Shown: positions 56,098 to 64,000 of the stretch, in pieces
How the letters are laid out: each line of letters begins with the position of its first letter
Numbering within the stretch: the first letter of the stretch is position 1
Assembly: GCA_963682025.1 (NCBI GenBank)
Contig: OY821517.1
Location: 20,100,548-20,164,547, forward strand
DNA from: Cordilura impudica
Lineage: Eukaryota > Arthropoda > Insecta > Diptera > Scathophagidae
DNA: 64,000 bases
Direction of reading: 5' to 3'
Made by a program: the position numbers and the translations under genes
The notes under the pieces: generated by a model
The model's database searches: none
What the model saw: the letters and a program-made list of their open reading frames with translations, nothing else
What the model was told of the DNA's origin: nothing

Positions 56098-56235
56098 TAT
56101 ATGTTATTGATGTTAAATCATGATTTAAAATAAATATATATATGTTGCTAGTGCAAAATATGCAGACATCCCGTATGTGTGGAAAACGACACACGAGGGT
56201 AAACAACGTAAGTTTTTTTGAGGGTGAGATGAAGG

Positions 56236-56817
56236 TTAAATAGCATTATTATATTTCTCTACATTTATGCCACAGGATATCATATTTGATTTTAGTTTTA
56301 GTTTTTATTTCACATTGTAAAATTAATTTGAAAACCCACAATATTGTTCCATTTTTCCGCACACATAAAATCGTAAAATCCACAGGATTTTAGTAAAAAC
56401 CACAACAACATATTTCAACCAATTTATTTGCAATCATAAAATAAGGGTAATAGACATAAAAAAATAAAAAAAAAAAAACATATCAATAGCTTTTTTTAGA
56501 ATAACCACAAATATTTAATATGGCAAAAAATATTGTTGGGCAAAGACCGGTATGGAAAAAAGTAGCTCTACTTAGATTGGCTAGTAAAATTGAATAAAAA
56601 CAAAACTGAAGCCATGTTCCTATACGCTTTCAGATTAACCACCAGCAGTAATGATAAAATTATATAGAAAATGATTAAAAATTTGTCTACTAACATCTAT
56701 TTTGCGTATATGTAGAGAATATTCGAGCTCAAGTTAATCGGGAAGTTATTAAAAATTCAGCTACAAAATTATTCGCAATCAGAAAATAAATATACTAACA
56801 AACTGGTTGTTGTATTA
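56236..56817. other. Non-coding AT-rich stretch
   Basis: Nothing recognised between the piggyBac and the next Helentron-type fragment. Confidence 0.45.
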
Positions 56818-57010
56818 TTATACCCTCCACGCCAGTCGTTCCATTTGAGATAATTTGAAGCAAAATCTGGACACCACAAAATGTATATAAAGGTGAGGCT
56901 TATAACATGCGGAGTTGATAGAGTAATGTCCATTTGTCCATCTATCCTTCTGTAGAAATTACTTTCACACCCTCAATAGGCCAAGATGGTTGCTCGTTAT
57001 TAGTGTTAAT
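56818..57010 (-). mobile_element. Fragment of a Helentron-type element (second subfamily, minus)
   Basis: Starts TTATACCCTCCACGCCAG and has GGAGTTGATAGAGTAATGTC then CATTTGTCCATCTATCC, the inverted tail and a decayed GTCC core. Boundaries approximate. Confidence 0.5.
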
Positions 57011-57117
57011 AATTCACTGACGTCCTGAGCAAGATGCTGCTTAAATTCAACAATAGCGGTTTAATATGTCCTCAGATATCAATGAAAATGTAAAAGATCT
57101 CTTGCAAAAGTATAATT

Positions 57118-57350
57118 TTTATACCATACGCCACCATGTGGTCAGGGTATAACGAGTTGTTGCTGATGTTTGTAACTACGAAAAATATTTAACATAAATT
57201 CATCATTTATTATACCGATTGATTCCGAATCATTAAATATTAAAATTTTTTGATGAAATTTTGAAGAAAGGCTTTCAGTGTCCATAGGACAAACGCTATT
57301 GAAAATCGGTAAATGTTCAGACCTAGTCCCCATACAAATGGCCCCTATCG
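57118..57350 (-). mobile_element. Truncated DINE-1/Helentron-type element (minus)
   Basis: TATACCATACGCCACCATGTG, then GGTCAGGGTATAACGAG and GTAACTACGAAAAATATTTA, later CAGACCTAGTCCCCATACAA. The (GTCC)n core has been lost and the copy stops after CCCCTATCG. Confidence 0.65.
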
Positions 57351-58172
57351 TTATGCTTTATCTGTTACATTAGCTTATGCTAGTATTGCCACACTTATTT
57401 TTAATGTTATCCCGAAATAAGTCCTAATATCGCCAATATGAAAAAAAAAAACAATTATAAAAAAGCACATTTACTAAAAAAAAGTATATTGTTCTTATAA
57501 TAAATGAAACAGCTATTAGCAATAAAAAAATTAATCATTTTTTCTTTTACGATCTATAAATTCGAACTTTTTCATTTGAAAACATTTGCAGTTTTTTTAA
57601 TTTAAAATTTTTTGTATACAATTAATTTAACGATCTTAATTTTTAAATTAAATTATATTATATAAATAATTTAATTCAAAGCAAAATTAGAAACAAAAAT
57701 GCTTTTTAGTAATAATTGTAACTTGCAATATTAATTTAGTGAAACAAAAAATAATAAAATATTTTTCTTTTTAATATATTTATTTAAAAATATTTTTTTC
57801 TATAAAAAGATAAATTTTTTCATGGAAAATATCAAAGTTTTTTTTTATAGAAAATTGGCACAACTTTCATATTATATCTCTTTTGATAAACTTTTTTTTA
57901 AAAATTTGTAAAAAAAATCAAAAAAAGGCAAATGATTGTCACCCCATTTTGATGAAGCACTAAGAGATTGAGAGGCCAGTAGAAGATCAAAATTTAAGTC
58001 TAACGATATCAAATTATATATTAAAAATTATTAAGAGTACCTACCAAAACCGATTTAAATACTCATTTAAGCCATGAAAACCACATAGAAACAATATTTT
58101 ATATCAGAGTTCAGAAAAAAACACACACTGAATAAAAAACTCGTACATATATATAAACAAACATAACTTAGA
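57351..58172. other. AT-rich non-coding stretch
   Basis: Almost pure A/T low-complexity DNA. No feature recognised. Confidence 0.5.
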
Positions 58173-58862
58173 CCAACACACACATATTTTTATTTTCATA
58201 TCAATTATGTTTGTTTTTAAATTTTCTTCGGTGCCCAACACAACCATGACTGTGTTCGTTTTAATATTTCGTTATTTACACGAACATTTTTCTATCACGT
58301 ACTTTTTGTTTCAATCACACATAAAGCACACATTTTTGAGTGTTGCTTTATTTGAAGTTCATGTTCTGGTACGTGTACTGAAAAAAACACAGAACATGTA
58401 CAATAAACAGGTTCGAGTTCATTTATATTTTAAGTCGTGTTGTGGCTCGTGTAGTAAGAAAAAACAGAACATGTACAATAAACAGGTTCGGGTTCAGTTA
58501 TATTTTAAACAGTTATATTTTAAACACGACTTAAAATATAACTGAACTCGAACCTGTTTACTGTACATGTTCTGTTTTTTCTTACTACACGAGCCACAAC
58601 ACGACTTAAAATATAAATGAACTCGAACCTGTTTATTGTACATGTTCTGTGTTTTTTTCAGTACATGTACCAGAACATGAACTTCAAATAAAGCAACGCT
58701 TAAAAATGTGTGCTTTATGTGTGATTGAAACAAAAAGTACGTGATGGAAACATGTTTGTGTAAATAACGAAATATTAAAACGAACACAGTCATGGTTGTG
58801 TTGGACACCGTAGAAAATTTAGAAACGCACATAATTGATATGAAAATAAAGATATGTGTTGG
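58173..58862. repeat. 690-bp near-perfect palindrome with internal direct repeats
   Basis: Left arm from CCAACACACACATATTTTTA, right arm ending in the complement CCAACACATATCTTTATTTT. Arms of about 330 bp are highly similar and the centre near 58511-58531 is short. Proof by translation: the plus-strand frame 58207-58545 and the minus-strand frame 58494-58832 encode nearly identical 112-residue strings. Each arm has two tandem copies of AGAACATGTACAATAAACAG with the following ~50 bases. Transcribed, it would form a long hairpin RNA. It could be a fold-back element or a hairpin-siRNA locus; I see no terminal features that decide. Confidence 0.93.
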
Positions 58863-59771
58863 CTGCTTTTGAACAGAACATTGTGTGTTTCATGTGTGTA
58901 CTTTCTGAACCTTGTTTTATATGCAATTTATATGTCAAACATAGCAAAATAAAAAAAGGAGAAATATGTTTAACAACTCATCTAAATTGTGGTCGCAGTT
59001 CTGTGGAATATGCAACCAAAAATATAATATTAACCACCTGCTTTAGTAATAATTTAACAGAAAATTTTATTTATTGTTCATATAATATTTGTAAAATATA
59101 TTTAAAAAAAAAAAAAAACCTCATATATATATTCATAAAATTCATATCATATTCCTTAAAACCTTATATAAATTGAAACTACTTCTGTTTATGATCCCAT
59201 CAAATTTACAATTTTATCTTCAATTGCAGTGAAGGGTATAAAGTGTGTTTGTTTTTTGTTTTTTTTTTTTATCAAACTCGTTATAGAGTTTTTTTCATTT
59301 ATTTAGCTTATTATTTATCAACAGCCGTAATACGTGGTATTTATTAAAAGCAATCATGATAAATACGAATGTATGATTGTGTAGGCAGAATGGCTGATAC
59401 CATCATCATACATTATGGAACGGGTTACCATTTTGCATTCATTTTTGAATGAAAGTAAATAAGAAACATTTCAATTTTACGCCAACATTCACACGAACAC
59501 CCAGCAGATGCTTGTTTTGCATATTTTTGTTTCATCTTTTTTTTTTATTGTTATATGGCGTAAATTTATATATATTCGTTTCCTTTTTGATTATTGTGTG
59601 GTTGTTAACCCAGCGCTGTATAGATATAATTTTTCACTTATTGATGTGTGTAAAACAGTGGGTAAAATTGGCAATTCTCAAGTTTTAAATTGTTGTAATT
59701 GCTTGCTTTTTTAAGATGTATGATTGAAAGAAAATATGAAGGGGATATTAAGTCTAAATAATAAAAAAATT
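58863..59771. other. Non-coding AT-rich stretch
   Basis: Open frames at 58856-59176 and 59449-59714 lack domains and are probably chance. No TE termini recognised. Confidence 0.45.
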
Positions 59772-60529
59772 TAAGAAAGTTGTAATCGGTTAAGGCTGAC
59801 TATTGATGCGCTATAATATTAGTTTCGATAATATTTGTTAGCTTCATCTGGGTTGAGTTCATAATTTGATATACAAAATATAAATAAGCCATGTTTAAGT
59901 AGCACTGTTGTTCATATTCGCTATGCAGATATGAAAAATGTAATATCTGATTGTCTTTATCTGTGGCGACCGGGTCAACAATGTACAGATAATTAATCAA
60001 TTTACTCAAAAACGTATTCTCGTATTAACCAAATTTAAAAAAAAAAACTCAATGCAATATTTTTGTTTTTTTGTAGATTTAAGTGAAGCAGCTTCACATG
60101 AGAACTGTAACTAAAAATGATCCTACAGCATTAATTTTCGGACTACTTATGTATGTGTTTAACAGACAAATTGAGTCGATTTTATAGGGATTATTTGTAT
60201 GGTAGCTGGGTCTGAAAATATACCAGTTTTCACCAAATCCTACATATAGCGATTGTCTTATTGCGGACAAAAATGTCATCAAAATATAAAGGGTGTGAAG
60301 TTTGCGACGAAAGTTAACTATGTTTTTTAAAAATGTTAAATACTTAACAGAAACTGTTAAATTAACAGAATTTTTGTGAAGATAACTACGAAAGTTAAAT
60401 ACGTTCTACAAAATGTTGTGCAATATATAGAGAATGTTGAACTTACATGTTTGCATGTTTTTTTAAACTCTTTTAACTCATACTCTCTGTCTGTCTCTCC
60501 GTCTGTCTGTCTGCCTGCCATGGCGCAAC

Positions 60530-60960
60530 CCCATTCCCCCCATCCAATTGATCTGAAACTTGGCCCATAGTCTTGTCGTGACTACAGATTAATTTTGGGG
60601 TAGTCACGCACAGTCACGCGTGGTCACGCACAGCCACGAAGTGATCTAAATGTCATTTCCCCTCATCCGATCGATCTGAGACTTGATCCATACACATGCT
60701 GTGGAAAAACGATTAACTTAGAATTAGTGACGCGCAGTCACGAAGTGATCTAAATGACATTTACCCTCATCCGGCCGATCTGAAACTTGGTCGATATACT
60801 TGCTGTAAAGATATATCAACTTCGACACAGTCACCCGCAGTCACGCATATCCACGGACAGCCACGGAGTGATTTAAAACACATTTTCCGTTATCCGATCG
60901 ATCTAAAACTTGGTCCGTTGACTTGCTGTGGCCAAAGATTAGATTATTATTGATTATTTG
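60530..60960. repeat. Tandem repeat, four diverged units of about 105-126 bp
   Basis: Units are marked by CCAATTGATCTGAAACTTGG (60542), CCGATCGATCTGAGACTTG (60668), CCGGCCGATCTGAAACTTGG (60773) and CCGATCGATCTAAAACTTGG (60895). Each is followed by a GTCACGCACAGTCACG-type stretch, itself a short internal repeat. Preceded by a GTCT microsatellite at 60484-60516. Confidence 0.88.
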
Positions 60961-61074
60961 AAGATAACTACGGAAATTAAATACATTTTACAAACAAGTT
61001 GAGGGGTTTAGATATATAGTGTCATTAGTAGATTAAGACTAGTAAATTATAAAAAAAATTAAAATAAATTGAAT

Positions 61075-61405
61075 TTTACAAAAAGATCATCGTAGGAAAT
61101 ATCGATTTAAAAAATTTTTTTCCTAATACTATATGGAAAAACTAAATGTCATAATTGGACTAAATTATTCAATTAGGAGCTTAGTCCTATAAAAGGGTTT
61201 ATATATTAGCACTAATAGTATACAAAAAGATCAAAACTATGAAAATCGCTCGTTAAGTTTTTGAGAAATATCGATTTAAAAAATATATGTTTTTTTTTCG
61301 AGTACTATATGCAAAAACTAAATGACATAATTGTAATAAATTGTTCGATGAGGGGCTTAGCCCTACACGAGGATTTGTAGATTGGGACCAGTAATTTACA
61401 AAAAA
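61075..61405. repeat. Tandem repeat, two units of about 150-180 bp
   Basis: AAATATCGATTTAAAAAAT, then ACTATATGGAAAAACTAAATG and CATAATTG, and GGAGCTTAGTCCTA occur at about 61097-61195 and again at 61265-61370 with small differences. Non-coding. Confidence 0.85.
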
Positions 61406-61548
61406 AGATATTTGCAAGCTGTAGATTGATTACAAGGTCTACGTGAACACAACGACAGACAGGTGAAAAACCGAAGTGATGGACAGACTGACAGACGGAC
61501 GGACGGACAGTGATTCTGTGTCGATATATATAATAGAATGTGCACTCT

Positions 61549-61600
61549 GAAAACGGATTCGCTGTGGCAACCGAATTTGTTGCCAATCGAAATTTGCACT
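61549..61600. repeat. Fragment related to the CACACAGAAAA MITE
   Basis: GAAAACGGATTCGCTGTGGC then AACCGAATTTGTTGCCAATC matches GAAAACTGATTCGTTGTGGC and the following bases of the MITE at 36380. Only the left ~50 bp are present. Confidence 0.6.
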
Positions 61601-61635
61601 CACATTAGTCGTATTCCAATTACCCACAAGTGAAT

Positions 61636-61930
61636 AGAATTTTTGTGATTTTTAAGGCACTGGATGCACTTTTTTCGGGTAGATTTGTTCCGATTTTTTT
61701 CCCATTCAATATCTACAACTTTGTTTCAGACACAAAAGATATATTCCAGTTATTTAGCACAAAAGGTGAAAATGGGGAAAAAATGGGAGGAAATGGGCAT
61801 TTTTGCGATTTTTAAGGCACTGGATGAACTTATTTCGGGTAGGTTTTATCTGCGATTTTTTTCTTATACAATATCTACAACTTTGCTTCAGAAACAAGAG
61901 ATATATATTTCGAAATGTTGCTGAGTTATA
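61636..61930. repeat. Tandem duplication of about 170 bp
   Basis: GATTTTTAAGGCACTGGATG, TTCGGGTAG, and CAATATCTACAACTTTG occur at 61648-61725 and again at 61809-61885. Overlapping open frames at 61630-61924 simply read through it. Confidence 0.88.
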
Positions 61931-63059
61931 ACCGTGTTAATATATACAAAAAATTATAAAAATCCACCTTGAGCAAAAAAATTCATATGCCCATTAAATT
62001 ATAATGGCGGCCAACTTGACAAAAAGAATGATGCGGAAGTTCTAATTTTTGGGGCTACTTTCAGGTGCAATTATCAGAAATGAGTCCCAAAATCATGTGT
62101 TTGCTTGTGTTTCACAACTGTTGTGACTATTGCCATATGTTACTATGTTGCAAAATTTAATTTTTTGTTTTTGATAACGTATTAAAAGTACGTATTTTTA
62201 ATACGTTATAAAACAAAGCCTTCATCAGCCAAAAAATAAAATTAATTTTAAAAATTGGTATAAGTCACTACGCGTTATGACATAGGCTCCATACCAATGA
62301 CCGCTCTGTGAATTTTGTTGAAAAAATCAATTTGATTCAATACAATTAAATTTCTAATTTATTATTTCTTACCTCCACACTGATATATAAGGAAACGGAT
62401 CGCTTACTTCTTACTTTAGATATAGTCTAAATAATCAAACTACCTCCAAAATATAAAAAAGGTAAAAGGAACTTCTCTAAACAATTTTTGCGTTTCTATT
62501 TTCGAACTTAGCATTTCGCAATACATAATTTTTTGTTGCATAGTAGTATCATTCTTATGGAGGCATTCTGAATCCATTGAAGCTATAAAACAAGATCTGA
62601 ATTCCTAAATTGAAATATTTAAAAAATGTATTCGGGACTTGATTGTTCTTTGGAAAATATATTGCGTCAACTGGAGGAATCATACCTTGAAACCACAGAA
62701 CAAATTTTGATGATTAACTGAATGTATTGAGTTTAACGGACAAATTTCATGTATTTTTGTGTTATTGGAAATATTCGTAGCTTTAGTGAATTTTGCAATA
62801 TTCGCCATTATAGTTAGGGATTGTAAGAGTTTTTATAAAAGTCTTAAACTAAAATTAATTTTTTTTTTATATTTTCACAAAAACTATAAAACTACCTGAT
62901 TATAGTTAATGAGAGGCCTGACCCGACGAGTGTGATGGTATTCAGATTCGATTCATTTATAGTTAACTTCATTAACCCTAGAAGACTAATGTTGGTCGAT
63001 TCGACTAACATCGTTTATATTTTCTTACATAGCTGTTTAAAACGCATTTTAAATAAATA
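61931..63059. other. Non-coding AT-rich stretch
   Basis: No gene or TE end recognised. Confidence 0.45.
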
Positions 63060-63429
63060 CTAGCAGATTCCAGCTCTCGAAATTCGAGTGAAATTTCTAG
63101 GTAACGTTATTTTTCAACTTAGCCAATTCACAAACCAACACTTTTTTGGTTTATTGTTATTGTGAATGAAGAAAACAAACTCATTAACAAACACATTGAC
63201 AAATTTAATAAACACACACATAGCATATCATAATTTTTTTATGTATGTGTTATTAGCAACTTTAAATGCAATTTACTCAAAATAAGGAAAAAAAATTAAA
63301 AGTCTGTAAATCTGGTGAACAGCTAAAAATAAATACCTTTCAAATAATATGCGTTTGGTCAAAATCGCCCTAAAATGGTGGAAGAAAACATAGGCAACAA
63401 GAAATTGCCTAGCCTATTAATATTATAGA
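63060..63429 (-). mobile_element. Non-autonomous Helitron, copy E
   Basis: On the minus strand A|TCTATAATATTAATAGGC at the start (TC at 63429-63428) and GGAATCTGCTAG|T at the end (complement of 63060-63063), with the CTCGAATTTCGAG hairpin just inside. 370 bp, non-coding. Best preserved copy together with D. Confidence 0.88.
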
Positions 63430-64000
63430 TATTATTTAAATGAATTTTCAAAAAGAAATATTTTTTTTGTGTTATTTAGACTTAAAACAAAACGAAATAT
63501 ATATACTTATAATTTTGAAAAAATGATTAATGATTAATGATTAGTGTTAATGTATAAAAAAGTATAAGTGTTCCAGGGTTAAGAATATGAGAGAGCGCTT
63601 GTAGCCTTCGGATTTCTCTTATCACTCTCCTGGGGATATAAGCAAATTTGACTTCTTCTGAAGCACCTTTAACGGTTTCCAAAAAGAGTTCTTTAATAAC
63701 CGACAAGTGGTCGTAAGTATCACTATTCGAAACCATATCAATTTGCTGGTTTGCCTAAAGGGTGCTGACTAGTTTACTGCAGAAGTTTTTGATCGTCGCA
63801 CAGTGGACCAGTTCACGAGAAGGCGGTCAAAAATCCATAACTTTTGATGGAATTGGAATTTTCATATGCGGTTTTTTTGTTTGGTGGGTGAGACCTAAGC
63901 CTTTAATTTTTGCTATAAAACGTTATTATCAAATACATTTTCGCTTTTGGTTGAATTTTAGTACAAAAGTGAAGTGTTAAAAGGTTCAAAAAGGTTTTTT
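63430..64000. other. Unassigned stretch with a short minus-strand open frame
   Basis: The frame 63736-63527 (minus) encodes 69 residues with a less AT-driven composition than its surroundings (ELFLETVKGASEEVKFAYIP, then RRVIREIRRLQALSH). I recognise no domain; it could be the edge of another TE protein. The plus-strand frame 63762-63980 shows nothing recognisable. The window ends here. Confidence 0.3.

Larger units (their letters stand above)
54353..56235 (+). mobile_element. Decayed piggyBac element with TTAA sites
   Basis: Left end TTAA|CCTTCATCTCACCC, right end GGGTGAGATGAAGG|TTAA: 14-bp perfect inverted ends and TTAA target sites, the hallmark of piggyBac. Subterminal GTGTGGAAAACC / GGTTTTCCACAC words are repeated near both ends. 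About 54880-55680 encodes transposase pieces (separate entry). A Helitron copy at 55722-56097 is nested in the 3' part. Confidence 0.92.
59772..61545 (+). mobile_element. Diverged DINE-1/Helentron-type element with internal tandem repeats
   Basis: 5' part 59772-60290 has GTAATCGGTTAAGGCTGACTA (decayed palindrome), GATATGAAAAATGTAATATC, AGATTTAAGTGAAGCAGCTTC and GGTAGCTGGGTCTGAAAATA. The tail resumes at about 61409: GCAAGCTGTAGATTGATTAC, then GACGGACGGACGGACAG. Between them lie about 1.1 kb of tandem repeats (two entries). Internal tandem repeats are known in fly DINE-1/Helentron elements. Confidence 0.6.

Noticed and set aside
58207..58832. Two 112-residue open frames on opposite strands with nearly the same protein
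   Set aside because: They are the two arms of the palindrome read in each direction; no domain or start context.

Overview
The window looks like nuclear DNA of a cyclorrhaphan fly, probably a calyptrate such as a blowfly or house-fly relative. Grounds: very AT-rich sequence, short GT-AG introns, many DINE-1/Helentron-type interspersed elements with the (GTCC)n core, and jockey-, mariner-, piggyBac-, hAT- and Penelope-type remnants. I found no convincing host gene, tRNA or rRNA. Almost everything recognisable is a transposable element (TE), a TE remnant or a tandem repeat, so this is probably heterochromatic, centromere-proximal or intronic TE-rich DNA.

Layout. 1-9.9 kb: low-complexity DNA, three copies of a ~370-bp non-autonomous Helitron family and three DINE-like elements, one carrying a 231-bp MITE. 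11.1-12.5 kb: an almost pure (AATTTTT)n satellite of about 1.4 kb. 14.5-18.9 kb: a Penelope-type 3' remnant with a hammerhead-like motif, an internally deleted mariner-like element and a broken CR1/jockey-group retrotransposon on the minus strand. 19.3-26.4 kb: a dead Tc1-like transposase gene split by an apparently intact 6,343-bp two-gene DNA transposon (19597-25939). 26.4-31.2 kb: an old uncharacterised TE gene on the minus strand, cut by two DINEs and one hAT with a perfect 8-bp target duplication. 34.8-44.3 kb: a DINE, a partial Helitron carrying a second MITE, a fold-back element, and a 4.7-kb Helitron with both ends. 46.6-50.8 kb: a second uncharacterised TE gene split by a DINE, which is split by a Penelope fragment (GIY-YIG domain), which is split by another DINE. 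51.1-53.7 kb: a 5'-truncated jockey element with a long open frame and 13-bp target duplication. 54.4-56.2 kb: a decayed piggyBac with TTAA sites and a nested Helitron. 58.2-58.9 kb: a 690-bp palindrome. 59.8-61.9 kb: a DINE carrying tandem repeats. 63.1-63.4 kb: a fifth non-autonomous Helitron.

The most interesting object is the 19597-25939 transposon. Its first gene splices cleanly across five coding exons into a 507-residue protein with a SAM-like N-terminus and a SAMD3-like C-terminal block. Nineteen bases later starts an uninterrupted 865-residue protein with two C2H2 fingers and a Tnp2/CACTA-like D-D-E core. Both ends carry many copies of an AAGAAGGAATC-type motif, on the right as a 47-bp tandem array. 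Removing the element and one TA restores the Tc1 reading frame exactly. The 231- and 229-bp MITEs share its terminal bases and also have 2-bp flanking duplications, so they may be non-autonomous relatives.
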